Positions 7,769-17,425 of a DNA stretch of 64,000 nucleotides are shown here, one piece after another (position 1 is the first letter of the stretch; each line of letters begins with the position of its first letter). Origin of the DNA: Desertivirga brevis (lineage in GTDB: Bacteria; Bacteroidota; Bacteroidia; Sphingobacteriales; Sphingobacteriaceae); contig NZ_JAFEWF010000001.1 in the NCBI RefSeq assembly GCF_017355835.1, positions 1,674,001 through 1,738,000 of the forward strand, written 5' to 3'. A model generated the notes under the pieces. The model searched no databases, was not told the origin of the DNA, and saw only the letters and a program-made list of their open reading frames with translations. Position numbers and translations under genes: made by a program.

Positions 7769-9292
7769 ATGCAGGACTTTTTAAGTACGTTAAAAATTAA
7801 CGAAACCAACGCTGGCATCTCCACCGGTGCTAAATGGTTTTCCTCTTCAAACAATGAACCATCCTTTTCCCCTGTTGATGGTAAAGTGATAGCTTTCGTT
7901 AGCCTTGCTGCGGAAGAAGACTATGACACTATTATTCAGGAAGCTCAAAAAGCATTTTCTGTGTGGAAATCGGTTCCCGCTCCCAAAAGAGGAGATGTGA
8001 TCAGGCAATTAGGTGATGGATTCAGGAAATACAAGAACGAGCTTGGATCACTGATCTCATATGAGACCGGAAAAAGCTTTCAGGAAGGGCTGGGCGAGGT
8101 TCAGGAAGTAATTGATATCTGCGATTTCGCAAGCGGACTTTCGCGTCAGATCTATGGTTTAACCATGCATTCTGAACGCCCGGATCACCGCATGTACGAG
8201 CAGTACCATTCCCTCGGCATTGTTGGCATTATCACTGCTTTCAACTTCCCTGCTGCTGTCTGGGCCTGGAACAGTGCTTTGGCGTGGGTATGTGGAGACG
8301 TTACTGTATGGAAACCTTCACCCAAGGCTCCCTTAACGGCTATTGCCTGTCAAAAAATTACTTCAGAAATTTTCATGCTAAATCAGGTGCCAGAAGGTGT
8401 ATCTTCAGTGGTGTGCGGTAATAACGATATAGGCGAATTACTGACCAAAGATAAGCGCATTCCACTTGTATCAGCTACTGGCTCTACTGCTATGGGCAGA
8501 AAGGTAGCTGTAGCAGTAGCTCAGCGACTAGGAAAATCCTTGCTGGAACTAGGTGGTAATAATGCAATCATTATAAGCCCTGATGCAGATCTTCAAATTG
8601 CCTTAACCGCATCGGTATTTGGAGCCATTGGAACTGCAGGACAACGCTGTACCAGTACCCGTCGGCTTATTATTCATTCTTCCATTTACGACGACTTCAA
8701 ACAGCGGCTGGTAAAGGCATATCAGCAACTGAAGATCGGCAACCCTCTGGAATCCGGGATACACATGGGACCATTAATAGACAAGACTGCGGTAGAAGGA
8801 TATCTCGCGGCTATAGAGCGATGTAAAGCAGAGGGCGGCCATTTCCTTGTTGAAGGAGGCCTGTTGGAAGGATCAGGATATGACAGTCGTTGTTATGTAA
8901 AGCCTTGTATTGCAGAAGTAAGTCCCGATCTCCCTATAGTCCAGGAAGAAACCTTCGCTCCTATTCTTTATGTTATGAGATATGAAACTATAGAAGAAGC
9001 GATCGCTATTCAAAATGGTGTATCTCAAGGCCTATCTTCCTCGATCATGTCACTAAATTTACGGGAGACAGAGTTGTTTCTTTCCAATGCCGGCTCTGAT
9101 TGCGGAATTGCAAATGTGAACATAGGCACTTCAGGAGCGGAAATAGGCGGAGCTTTTGGCGGCGAAAAAGATTCAGGAGGAGGAAGAGAATCAGGCTCTG
9201 ACTGCTGGAAAGCTTATATGCGAAGACAAACGAATACTATTAATTATGGAAATCAGCTTCCGCTTGCGCAGGGGATTAAGTTCGATCTTTAA
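7769..9292 (+). CDS. ALDH7-type aldehyde dehydrogenase (probable alpha-aminoadipate semialdehyde dehydrogenase)
   Basis: A 507-residue NAD(P)-dependent aldehyde dehydrogenase. Visible are the Rossmann NAD-binding region (VSATGSTAMGRKVAVAVAQ), the general-base Glu in LELGGNNAIIISPDADL and the nucleophile Cys in GTAGQRCTSTRRL, followed by QEETFAPILYV. The GTAGQRCTSTRRL form and the GAEIGGAFGGEKDSGGGRESGS ending are typical of the ALDH7 (antiquitin / AmaB) subfamily, which oxidises alpha-aminoadipate semialdehyde / piperideine-6-carboxylate in lysine breakdown. A -7-like element TAGCTTTG at 7709-7716 lies 53 nt upstream. It is a single-gene unit ending at a probable terminator; no other lysine-catabolic gene is in the window. 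Confidence 0.88.
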   Translation: MQDFLSTLKINETNAGISTGAKWFSSSNNEPSFSPVDGKVIAFVSLAAEEDYDTIIQEAQKAFSVWKSVPAPKRGDVIRQLGDGFRKYKNELGSLISYETGKSFQEGLGEVQEVIDICDFASGLSRQIYGLTMHSERPDHRMYEQYHSLGIVGIITAFNFPAAVWAWNSALAWVCGDVTVWKPSPKAPLTAIACQKITSEIFMLNQVPEGVSSVVCGNNDIGELLTKDKRIPLVSATGSTAMGRKVAVAVAQRLGKSLLELGGNNAIIISPDADLQIALTASVFGAIGTAGQRCTSTRRLIIHSSIYDDFKQRLVKAYQQLKIGNPLESGIHMGPLIDKTAVEGYLAAIERCKAEGGHFLVEGGLLEGSGYDSRCYVKPCIAEVSPDLPIVQEETFAPILYVMRYETIEEAIAIQNGVSQGLSSSIMSLNLRETELFLSNAGSDCGIANVNIGTSGAEIGGAFGGEKDSGGGRESGSDCWKAYMRRQTNTINYGNQLPLAQGIKFDL

Positions 9293-9306
9293 GTCTATAA
9301 ACAACA

Positions 9307-9342
9307 AAAAGTCAGTTTTTGGGAAAGAACTGGCTTTTAACA
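9307..9342. terminator. Probable bidirectional terminator
   Basis: An 11-bp inverted repeat (9307-9317 with 9328-9338, one G:U pair, 10-nt loop) is flanked by A-run and T-run. It lies between the ALDH7 gene and the convergent small ORF. Confidence 0.55.
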
Positions 9343-9354
9343 CCAGATCTAGTA

Positions 9355-9540
9355 TCACTCCTGCCTGGAACTAATTGAAGCCGAAAGTTTTTCAATATCT
9401 GATACCCGGGCTCTTTCCACAAGCCTCTCATCCTCAGAACAACGTTTATAGGCCTGCTTGTATATATTCAGGATCTCCAGCTCATCCTGACTTAATTCCG
9501 CTGTAATTTCCTTTTTTCGTGTCCTTCTTTTTTTCTCCAT
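9355..9540 (-). CDS. Small hypothetical protein, 61 aa
   Basis: A 61-residue, highly charged, helical protein: a basic N-terminus (MEKKRRTRKKEITAE) followed by LSQDELEILNIYKQAYKRCS and an acidic/basic C-terminal helix. It has no match I can name. Support is moderate: it fills the gap between the terminator at 9307-9342 and the GH43 gene, it has no competing frame, and its composition is protein-like. It could be a small DNA- or RNA-associated protein; that is only suggested by the charge. Confidence 0.45.
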   Translation of the reverse strand: MEKKRRTRKKEITAELSQDELEILNIYKQAYKRCSEDERLVERARVSDIEKLSASISSRQE

Positions 9541-9727
9541 TTTCTTTAATCGCCTACTAGGCGTGTCAAAAATAAGAACTTCACTCGATTTGCTTTATCA
9601 ATTGCTTTTCGATATCATTCTTTTGCTCTTTTGTATCATTCTGAGTTCCTCAGCTTATTTACCGCCAGCATATTTTTAAATTGCGGCCCCGGACAAAAGC
9701 CGGTATAAACCTAATTTAATAAGCTTA

Positions 9728-10810
9728 ATGAGAAGAATATTAGCAGGATTCTTAGTTATTGCATTTCTAGATGCCTGTTTTACAGGCAGGTCTCCTGTTG
9801 TAGAGAAAAAGACTTCAGTAGATCAGCCAACAGAGCAGACCTTCACAAATCCGATTGGAAAGGGTGCTGACCCCTGGGTAATTAAATACAAAGGGTATTA
9901 TTACACTTGTTACAGTTCTTCTGGTGAAAAAGGTAGAAGTGGAATTTCAGTAACGAAGTCGCCCTATTTAACCAAATTGGGAAATGCCAAAATAGTATGG
10001 TCAAGTCCAGAAAGTGGTTGGAACGAGAAGAACATTTGGGCGCCGGAACTTCATCATATCGGCAAAAAGTGGTATATCTATTACGCAGGTGGAAAGGGCG
10101 CGCCATCCTTTATCAATCAAAGAGCGGGCGTGCTTGAATCTGTGTCTGAAGATCCGCAAGGTGCTTACGTTGACAAAGGTGTAATCAAAACCGGAACTGA
10201 TGATAACGACTATGTGAAAACTATCTGGGCGATAGACATGACTGTCGGCAAGATCAATAAGAAATGGTACGCAGTATGGTCTGGATGGGAGAAAAATAAT
10301 ACAACCGACAAGACCTCACAGCATTTGTATATCGCGAAGCTTCTTAATCCATGGACGATCGATTCAGAGCGGGTAAAGATCTCATCTCCAGATCAAAACT
10401 GGGAAACAGGCGGACCCTTAGACCTGAATGAAGGTCCCGAGTTTTTACAGCGGAACGGAAAAACCTTTATCATCTACTCTGCCCGCGAATCATGGACAAA
10501 GGAATACCGCCTGGGACAACTTAAGCTAAAAGGAGGATCAGACCCGCTAAAGCCAGAAAGTTGGGAGAAAAAAGGACCTGTATTTGAAGGTACTGATAAG
10601 GTTTTTGGAGTAGGCCACGCTAGTTTTACCACCTCTCCCGATGATAAAGAGTGGTGGATCTTCTATCATACGAAGAATTCAACAGATCATGGTTGGGACC
10701 GCAGCATTTGTTTACAACCGTTTAGTTGGGATAACAAGGGAGAGCCTGTCTTTGGTCGTCCGCTCCCTGCTGGTACTCCAATTAAAAAGCCCTCTGGAGA
10801 ACGGCCGTAA
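9728..10810 (+). CDS. GH43 family glycoside hydrolase, lipoprotein
   Basis: A 360-residue protein with a lipoprotein signal (lipobox LDAC, Cys17), so it is anchored in the outer or inner membrane. The five-bladed propeller signatures of GH43 follow: the catalytic base Asp in GKGADPWVIKYKGYYYTCY (about residue 48), NIWAPELHHIGKKWYIYY, the pKa-modulating Asp in WAIDMTVGKINKKWY (about 172), the acid Glu in LNEGPEFLQRNGKTFIIYS (about 240), and a late His motif VGHASFTTSPDDKEWWIFYH. GH43 enzymes release arabinose or xylose, and some act on other furanosides. It is the only plus-strand enzyme beside the large PUL and converges on the GH78 gene. It may add an arabinofuranosidase step; the exact substrate is not readable. 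Confidence 0.9.
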   Translation: MRRILAGFLVIAFLDACFTGRSPVVEKKTSVDQPTEQTFTNPIGKGADPWVIKYKGYYYTCYSSSGEKGRSGISVTKSPYLTKLGNAKIVWSSPESGWNEKNIWAPELHHIGKKWYIYYAGGKGAPSFINQRAGVLESVSEDPQGAYVDKGVIKTGTDDNDYVKTIWAIDMTVGKINKKWYAVWSGWEKNNTTDKTSQHLYIAKLLNPWTIDSERVKISSPDQNWETGGPLDLNEGPEFLQRNGKTFIIYSARESWTKEYRLGQLKLKGGSDPLKPESWEKKGPVFEGTDKVFGVGHASFTTSPDDKEWWIFYHTKNSTDHGWDRSICLQPFSWDNKGEPVFGRPLPAGTPIKKPSGERP

Positions 10811-10886
10811 AGTGCAATACTCCCTACACACCATCTTTTAGCTTTATAACCAGAAATTTCTTTGCATTAAGAACTTCTCTGATAAT

Positions 10887-10926
10887 TGCAGGACCGGGTA
10901 TTTTCCTCAAGCCGATCCTGCATTTT
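10887..10926. terminator. Hairpin terminator between GH43 and GH78
   Basis: A stem TGCAGGA/TCCTGCA (10887-10893 with 10916-10922), with a small inner CGG/CCG pairing, is followed on the plus strand by TTTTA. It lies in the convergent gap. Confidence 0.5.
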
Positions 10927-10934
10927 AAATCCTT

Positions 10935-13586
10935 CTATCGTTCAAAGTTGTGCTCTCCGCTGTTCACAGAGAATTGCTTGTATGATTCTCCCCTCGAATC
11001 GGGTACAAAGATTTCTGCAGTTGTATTTGGAGGAATTGTAACAGCAAGTTTAAACTTACTTCCTTCTATATTCCATTTACTTCGCACGATACCGTACTCG
11101 CTATCATAAGACCCTTCTGCCGAGGTAAGACCCCCGCCTACAGTTGGCTTAATCACGATCTTTTTATACCCGGGCGCTGCAGCTTGAATACCAGATATGT
11201 TCTTGTACATCCAATCGCCTATTGCACCGTAGGCGTAATGATTATATGAATTCATTACCGGAGTTTGAAAAGAACCGTCAGGCTTTATTCCATCCCATCG
11301 CTCCCAGATAGTAGTGGCACCCATTTTTACAGGGTAAAGCCAGGAAGGATAACTTTCCTTTAGCAGTAGGTCATAAGCTACGTTCGTGTGGCCATAACGG
11401 CTTAATACATGGCAGAGGTAAGGAGTGCCCAAAAAACCAGTAGTGAGGTGATTACCATAATCCCTGATATTCTGTACAAGCCTTTTAGCAGCTTGTTCTC
11501 TTAGGTTTTCAGGCAGCATGTCGAATTGTAATGCGAGTACGTAGGCAGTTTGGGTGGATGATATCAATCTTCCGTTCGGCGTTAGATATTCTTTCACATA
11601 AGCATTTTTAATTTGCTCCAGTAAAGCCTTATACTTTTCCTGCTCCTCCTTTTTGCCGAGAACCTCGGCTGCATTAACAAGCAATTGAGTAGAATGAGCA
11701 TAGAAGCATTGTGCTATCATATACTTATCTGTCACCGCAGCCCTACCATCATTATCATCATCCGGACGGTAAAATAGCCAGTCACCAAAATGGGAGCCGC
11801 TATTCCAAAGGTGTTGACTTGAGCGTGAGCTTATGAAATCAACCCAGCCTTTCATACTACTGAATTGAGTTTCCAGTATCCGCTTATCCCCATAGGTTGA
11901 ATACATACCCCAGGGAATGATTGTACAAACGTCACCCCAGCCGCAGGCGCCAGCATCACCCTGATTGAGCACGTCGGGAACCACAAATGGTATGCTCCCG
12001 TCTTTATGCTGGTCGGCCTTCACATCTTTCAACCATTTGGTAAAAAAGCCACTAACGTTCATATTGTAGGCGCCGGTATAATAGAAAGCCTGGGCATCCC
12101 CTGTCCAGCCAAGGCGTTCATCCCGTTGAGGACAATCAGTAGGCACATCCACAAAGTTGCCTTTTTGCCCCCATACTATGTTGTGATGCAATTGATTCAG
12201 CAATGCGTTTGAGGTTTTGAAGGTGCTTGATGGCTTCATATCCGAATGAATAACCACTGCAGTCAGATCTTCAGGCTTTAATTCCTGGGGATATCCTTCT
12301 ATCTTCACATACCTGAATCCCTGAAAACTGAAATGCGGGGACAGGGTTTGTTCGTCATTTCCTTTCAGGTAATAAGTATTCTGCTGCTTTGCAGAGCGAA
12401 GGTTTTCTGTATAAAAGTTTCCTGCTTTGTCCAGCACTTCTGTATGACTTAATACGATCTTCGAGTTGGCAGGGCCCTTTGTTCTGATCTCTACCCAGCC
12501 CACCAGGTTCTGGCCAAAGTCGGCAACAACATCGCCCTGAGGAGTTTTCAGAACCTTTATTGCCTTAATCCTCTCCTGCTTCCGCACCATAGGTCCGCTC
12601 ATGCCTATTAAATTATCATAGCCATAATTCTGAAGCCCTACTGCCTGCCAGGTATTGTCTTCTGAATAATTTGTGGTGTTCCAACCTTCTTTCTCCTTAC
12701 GTGCATCGTAAACTTCACCATCATAGTGACTGGATTTCAGCAGAGGTCCATAAGAACTCTTCCATGAGCCATCACTTATCAAGGTTTCCTTAGTTCCGTC
12801 TGTGTATTGGATATTAACCTGCATTAATAGGGCGCGCGTATCGCCGTAGAAAGCCTTTCTATCTGTAAAAGCTACCCTTCCCTTATACCATCCATCGGCA
12901 AGGATTGCAGCAAAAGAGTTAGCGCCCTTTTTCATCAATGGTGTCACATCATATGCCTGGTATTGCAAATGATCTTTATAGCTGGTCCAACCTGGTGTGA
13001 AGTAAGCGTCGCCAACCTTCTTGCCATTAATATAGGCTTCATATAGTCCCCTTGCGGTAATGTAAGCAGTAGCCTTCGCTACAGTTTTAGGCAGCCTGTA
13101 CGTTTTTCTGAAGAGGGGACTTGCTAATGCAGTATCGGGCCCTGTTACAGAAATCCACTTAGCCTTCCAGCCGGATGACTCCAAGCCCATTTGCCAGTAC
13201 TCAGTATTGCTCCAATCTGAAGTATTTCCATGGTTGTCCTTTACCCTTACCTGCCAGTAGTATCGCTCTCCGGGTTTCAATTCAGGGCCTTCATAGTCTA
13301 CAAGTAAGGATTGCTGACTCGGCTTTATAGTGTGCCATACCAGGTTTTTGCCCTTCCCCAAATCTCCTTCTTTATGAGCAACGCGAAGCTCATAGGACTT
13401 TTGGAAAGTATTTTTCTCACCGGATACCAGTTTCCAGCTCATCCTGGGAATTTGAGGCACTACGGATAAAGGATTTACCTGATGCTCTACCTGCAAGTCG
13501 GTCACCCTTAGCTTTTGAGCAGTAGCGGCAACAGAAAACAGCAGTAATATTGAGGCTGTAATCTTTAGGCTAGTTAAGAATTTCAT
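10935..13586 (-). CDS. GH78 alpha-L-rhamnosidase
   Basis: An 883-residue exported enzyme with a signal peptide (about 1-23, ending VAATAQ). The domain order is that of Bacteroidota GH78: a fibronectin-like N-terminal domain (about 25-135), the Bac_rhamnosid_N beta-domain (about 165-330, with ARGLYEAYINGKKVGDAYF), a concanavalin-like domain (about 335-440), the (alpha/alpha)6 catalytic barrel (about 450-790) and a C-terminal beta-domain. The general acid Glu is in PQRDERLGWTGDAQAF and the general base Glu in TTIWERWDG. It cleaves terminal alpha-L-rhamnose in the periplasm. It is 36 nt after the transporter gene on the same strand and is the last gene of the unit, ending at a hairpin. Confidence 0.94.
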   Translation of the reverse strand: MKFLTSLKITASILLLFSVAATAQKLRVTDLQVEHQVNPLSVVPQIPRMSWKLVSGEKNTFQKSYELRVAHKEGDLGKGKNLVWHTIKPSQQSLLVDYEGPELKPGERYYWQVRVKDNHGNTSDWSNTEYWQMGLESSGWKAKWISVTGPDTALASPLFRKTYRLPKTVAKATAYITARGLYEAYINGKKVGDAYFTPGWTSYKDHLQYQAYDVTPLMKKGANSFAAILADGWYKGRVAFTDRKAFYGDTRALLMQVNIQYTDGTKETLISDGSWKSSYGPLLKSSHYDGEVYDARKEKEGWNTTNYSEDNTWQAVGLQNYGYDNLIGMSGPMVRKQERIKAIKVLKTPQGDVVADFGQNLVGWVEIRTKGPANSKIVLSHTEVLDKAGNFYTENLRSAKQQNTYYLKGNDEQTLSPHFSFQGFRYVKIEGYPQELKPEDLTAVVIHSDMKPSSTFKTSNALLNQLHHNIVWGQKGNFVDVPTDCPQRDERLGWTGDAQAFYYTGAYNMNVSGFFTKWLKDVKADQHKDGSIPFVVPDVLNQGDAGACGWGDVCTIIPWGMYSTYGDKRILETQFSSMKGWVDFISSRSSQHLWNSGSHFGDWLFYRPDDDNDGRAAVTDKYMIAQCFYAHSTQLLVNAAEVLGKKEEQEKYKALLEQIKNAYVKEYLTPNGRLISSTQTAYVLALQFDMLPENLREQAAKRLVQNIRDYGNHLTTGFLGTPYLCHVLSRYGHTNVAYDLLLKESYPSWLYPVKMGATTIWERWDGIKPDGSFQTPVMNSYNHYAYGAIGDWMYKNISGIQAAAPGYKKIVIKPTVGGGLTSAEGSYDSEYGIVRSKWNIEGSKFKLAVTIPPNTTAEIFVPDSRGESYKQFSVNSGEHNFER

Positions 13587-13622
13587 AGTTTATAATATTT
13601 TTTTTAAAGAACTACGGCCGGG

Positions 13623-14891
13623 CTATTTAACTTTATAAAATTTAAGTCCGAAAAGGAAAATAACTGTGTAGCAGATTATCGGGAGATAGTACGAATTGGC
13701 CACGCCTACATTATCTGCAACTTTACCCATGATCAAGGGAAAAATAGCTCCTCCTACCACTCCCATTGAAATGAAAGAAGATGCCTGCGGAGTATGAGTC
13801 CCGAGATTCTTGAGTCCGAGACTAAAGATCGTAGGGAACATTATACTAAAGAAGAAATTCACCGCGAACAATGCCAGATAAGACACCCATCCAATTCCCT
13901 GTGCCACGAGAAGGCTCAATAGGATATTTGCGAAAGCAAAAATAGCCAGCAGGGAATGAGGACGAATAACCCGTATAAGGAATGTACCGATAAATCGGCC
14001 CGTCAACATCATTGCCATGAATATAGACATATAACTTCCGGCTATTGCTTCCGGTAGTTTCATCACTTCGTGTCCATAATTGATAAAAAATGCCCAGGTA
14101 CCACTTTGGGCAGCCACATTAAAAAACTGAGCAGCCGCCGCCCATTTGAAATGCGAGTACTGGAAAAGCTTTTTACCGGACTGAGCCTCTACATCTGCTG
14201 CTCCTCTTAGAACTCCCGAGGGCGCAATTAATGGAGGAACCTTTACAAAAGCGAATGCAATTGCTATTAGCGCTATGACAGCGCCAATTACAAGGTAAAG
14301 ATCCTTAACAGATGTTAGATCGGTTCCACCTTTCACATTATTACGCAGAAGGAAGTAGGAGCCTATAGCCGGACCAATAATAGCCCCTAAGGCGTTGAAC
14401 AATTGTGCGAAGTTTAACCTTTGATCACTTGTTTGCTGGTCACCCAGGGAAGCAACAAAAGGATGAGCTACAGTTTCAAGCGTTGACAAACCGCAGCCAA
14501 GAATAAACAATGCGATACCAAAAAAAGGAAATGAAGCAGTGTTCGCGGCTGGCACAAACAAAAAGGATCCGAGTGCAAAAAGCGATAGTCCAAGCAGTAC
14601 CCCCTTTTTATAACCAAACTTCTTCATGAAAAGCCCGGCTGGGATACCCATAACAAAGTAGGCACCAAAGATGGCAAATTGAATAAAAGCCGACTGAGAT
14701 TTACTAAGATTTAAGGTATGCTGAAAATGTTTATTTAACACATCTCCCATAGTTATAGCTACTCCCCAGCATAGAAATAAAGAGGTAACGAATGCTAGCA
14801 CTATAAAATACTTCCTTTCCGTAAATTCGGCACTAGCTGGTTCTCTCGATTCACCACGTACTGCAGGCACCTGAATTTCTGTCATTTCCAT
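13623..14891 (-). CDS. MFS sugar:H+ symporter, FucP / glucose-galactose transporter family
   Basis: A 422-residue inner-membrane protein with about 12 hydrophobic segments, starting after a 25-residue cytosolic N-terminus. Family marks are FVTSLFLCWGVAITMGDVLNKHFQ in pieces around the first helix, AYFVMGIPAGLFMKKFGYK between helices 2 and 3, and ETVAHPFVASLGDQQTSDQRLNFAQ in pieces after helix 4, the signature of FucP-type symporters. It imports a monosaccharide (fucose, galactose, glucose or possibly rhamnose or mannose) with protons. It lies upstream of the GH78 gene by 36 nt, so it may take up the sugar released in the periplasm. A terminator separates it from the GH92 gene before it, so it probably has separate or read-through expression. 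Two in-frame ATGs (14891, 14885) are possible. Confidence 0.88.
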   Translation of the reverse strand: MEMTEIQVPAVRGESREPASAEFTERKYFIVLAFVTSLFLCWGVAITMGDVLNKHFQHTLNLSKSQSAFIQFAIFGAYFVMGIPAGLFMKKFGYKKGVLLGLSLFALGSFLFVPAANTASFPFFGIALFILGCGLSTLETVAHPFVASLGDQQTSDQRLNFAQLFNALGAIIGPAIGSYFLLRNNVKGGTDLTSVKDLYLVIGAVIALIAIAFAFVKVPPLIAPSGVLRGAADVEAQSGKKLFQYSHFKWAAAAQFFNVAAQSGTWAFFINYGHEVMKLPEAIAGSYMSIFMAMMLTGRFIGTFLIRVIRPHSLLAIFAFANILLSLLVAQGIGWVSYLALFAVNFFFSIMFPTIFSLGLKNLGTHTPQASSFISMGVVGGAIFPLIMGKVADNVGVANSYYLPIICYTVIFLFGLKFYKVK

Positions 14892-14972
14892 CTATACTGA
14901 TATTGATCTTTGCGGTATTATTCCAGCTCCTTTCCTTCCTGGAATAATTAATTTGCAGGAAGGGCATACTAT

Positions 14973-15003
14973 AAAAGTTCACCTCTCTAATAGAGAGGCG
15001 AAC
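14973..15003 (-). terminator. Intrinsic terminator between GH92 and the FucP-type gene
   Basis: A 12-bp stem (one G:U pair, 3-nt loop; arms 14992-15003 and 14977-14988) is followed on the minus strand by TTTTAT. It starts 18 nt after the GH92 stop and splits the PUL operon from the transporter/GH78 pair. Confidence 0.8.
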
Positions 15004-15020
15004 AAAAGCATTTTTTAGTT

Positions 15021-17309
15021 CTACCGGTTTAAAGACAAAGAATATGGGGAATCTGATGGCTTGGTTCCTCTGTTTAAAACAGGAACACTGCTCATTTTGA
15101 ACAGCATCTGTCCTCCCTGTAATATTGCGTCATGGCCAATCCAATTCTTACCGTATGGCTGACCTTTTAAACTTACACTTTCAACATATTTGTTCCCTGC
15201 AGAATTCGCCGGAGCTGCAATAGTGAAGCTTTTTCCGTTCTCCAACTTTAGAGTAACTTTCTTGAATAAGGGAGCACCGAGTACATATTGATTTACAGCA
15301 GGGGTAACGGGATAAAAACCCATTGCTGAGAAGACATACCACGCTGAGGTTTGTCCGTTGTCTTCATCTCCGCAATAACCATCGGGTGTAGGCTTGTAGA
15401 GCTTGTTCATTGCCTCGCGAACCCATTTCTGTGTCTTCCATGGCTGACCTGCATAATTATATAAATAGATCATGTGCTGGATAGGCTGGTTCCCGTGAGC
15501 GTATTGCCCCATATCTGCTATCTGCATTTCACGGATCTCGTGGATAACACCTCCGTAGTAGGAGTCGTCAAAAATAGGAGGAAGTGTAAATACTGAATCC
15601 AGCTTATCTGCAAACTTTTTCCTTCCACCCATCAAATTGATCAGGCCTTCAACATCGTGAAAAACAGACCATGAATAGTGCCAGCTGTTTCCTTCTGTGA
15701 AAGCATCGCCCCACTTGAAGGGATTAAAAGGAGATTGAAAACGTCCATCTTTGTTTTTTCCACGCATCAGACCAGTAGCGGGGTCAAAAAGGTTACGATA
15801 ATTAAGGCTCCTCTTGGCATATAGATCTGTTTCCTCCTTTGGTCTTTTCAATGCTTTTCCCAGTTGGTAAATTGCGAAATCATCGTAAGCATATTCAAGA
15901 GTACGGGCGGCGTTCTCATTTATTCCTACATCATAGGGAACATAGCCCAGTTCGTTATAGTATTGAGCTCCCTTACGGCCAACAGCAGTCATAGGACCTT
16001 CGTTATTTGCCCCATGAATCAAAGCCTCATATAACTTGTTTATATCGTATCCTCGTAGCCCCTTCATATAAGCATCCGCAACGACAGACGCTGAATTATT
16101 CCCAATCATAATATCAGCATAGCCCGGACTAGACCATTCAGGCAACCATCCGCCTTCCTTATAATCATTGATCAAGCCTTGCTGCATTTCCTTATTAATT
16201 GAAGGATAAACCAAGTTCAGAAAAGGATAAAGCGCCCTGAAGGTATCCCAAAAACCGGTACCTGCAAACTTGTATCCTGGCAGCACCTTTCCGTTCTGCG
16301 CGCTGTAGTGGATAGGTTGATTATTTGCATCCAACTCGTACATTTTATGCGGGAAGAACAAGGTACGGTATAAGCAAGAATAAAACGTCCTAACCTGATC
16401 TACCGTGCCTCCCTCTACTGCAAGGCGGCCTAGTTTATCGTTCCAGGCATTTTTTGCTTTTCGCATCGTTAGGTCGAAAGAATCAGAACCGAGTTCTTTC
16501 TTCATATTCAAATCAGCCTGTTCCAAACTTATAAAGGAGGTGGCCACCTTTAAATGCACCTTCTCTCCTTTTTCAGTCTTTAAACCAATAACTGCACCTG
16601 AATGATCTGCAGTAAGCTCTGTTCCCGACAGTAATTTGTCGCCGTTAACAGTATAGGAAACAGTAAATGGCTTATCTAAATAGATAACAAAGTAATTTCT
16701 AAAATTAGGCAGGGGACCTCTGCTGAATTTAGTGGAGTACCCTACGATCTTTCTTTCATTAGGAAGAACCTTTACATAGGAACCTTTATCGAAGGCATCA
16801 ATTACAATAAAAGAGCTATCAGATTTTGGGAATGTGAAACGGAATTGAGCAGCCCTTTCAGTTGGTGTCAATTCTGTTGTTACATCTGCATCAGCCAGGT
16901 ATACGCTGTAGTAATAAGGCTTGGAAACTTCGGCCTTGTGGGAGAACCAGCTGGCTCTGCTTTCTTCATTAAACTTCAATTTCCCAGTAACAGGCATGAT
17001 TGAAAACTGCCCATAATCGTTCATCCAGGGTGAAGGCTGATGAGTTTGCTTAAACCCTCTTATCTTATCGGCCGAGTAACTGTACATCCAACCATCTCCC
17101 ATTTTTCCTGTTTGGGGAGACCATAAATTCATTCCCCAGGGTACTCCTACTGCCGGGTAAGTGTTCCCGTTGGACAAACTCGGTTTAGAATCAGTTCCCA
17201 TCAAAGGATTTATCCATTCAACAGGATCGGTTACCTTTTCAACCATCTGTGCCTGTACAACCGTTGTACCGGCAAGTAAAACAGCGCTTAAAAAACTGCG
17301 AATCATCAT
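15021..17309 (-). CDS. GH92 family alpha-mannosidase
   Basis: A 762-residue exported enzyme with a signal peptide (about 1-20, ending VVQAQ). The N-terminal beta-sandwich (about 28-270) starts with VEWINPLMGTDSKPSLSNGN, then GNTYPAVGVPWGMNLWSPQTG. The catalytic (alpha/alpha)6 domain follows with GTGFWDTFRALYPF, TEGNSWHYSWSVFHDVEGL, AHGNQPIQHMIYLYNYAGQP and GDEDNGQTSAWYVFSAMGFY, the GH92 hallmarks including the Ca2+-binding and base Asp residues. GH92 enzymes are Ca2+-dependent inverting exo-alpha-mannosidases. The +1-site stretch reads GNQPIQH rather than the GNEPSHH often seen in alpha-1,2-specific members, which may mean a different linkage (inference). It is paralogous to the next upstream GH92 gene, 116 nt away. 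Confidence 0.95.
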   Translation of the reverse strand: MMIRSFLSAVLLAGTTVVQAQMVEKVTDPVEWINPLMGTDSKPSLSNGNTYPAVGVPWGMNLWSPQTGKMGDGWMYSYSADKIRGFKQTHQPSPWMNDYGQFSIMPVTGKLKFNEESRASWFSHKAEVSKPYYYSVYLADADVTTELTPTERAAQFRFTFPKSDSSFIVIDAFDKGSYVKVLPNERKIVGYSTKFSRGPLPNFRNYFVIYLDKPFTVSYTVNGDKLLSGTELTADHSGAVIGLKTEKGEKVHLKVATSFISLEQADLNMKKELGSDSFDLTMRKAKNAWNDKLGRLAVEGGTVDQVRTFYSCLYRTLFFPHKMYELDANNQPIHYSAQNGKVLPGYKFAGTGFWDTFRALYPFLNLVYPSINKEMQQGLINDYKEGGWLPEWSSPGYADIMIGNNSASVVADAYMKGLRGYDINKLYEALIHGANNEGPMTAVGRKGAQYYNELGYVPYDVGINENAARTLEYAYDDFAIYQLGKALKRPKEETDLYAKRSLNYRNLFDPATGLMRGKNKDGRFQSPFNPFKWGDAFTEGNSWHYSWSVFHDVEGLINLMGGRKKFADKLDSVFTLPPIFDDSYYGGVIHEIREMQIADMGQYAHGNQPIQHMIYLYNYAGQPWKTQKWVREAMNKLYKPTPDGYCGDEDNGQTSAWYVFSAMGFYPVTPAVNQYVLGAPLFKKVTLKLENGKSFTIAAPANSAGNKYVESVSLKGQPYGKNWIGHDAILQGGQMLFKMSSVPVLNRGTKPSDSPYSLSLNR

Positions 17310-17425
17310 TTTGATCTAAGTATGTGTTTTTAAAATCTCCTGGAAAAGAGGAGTGAGATTAATCCTTTTAGTTAAGACAAGAATTTTTGACTAGTTGAGT
17401 ACGCATGGTTATAATTAAAATCATA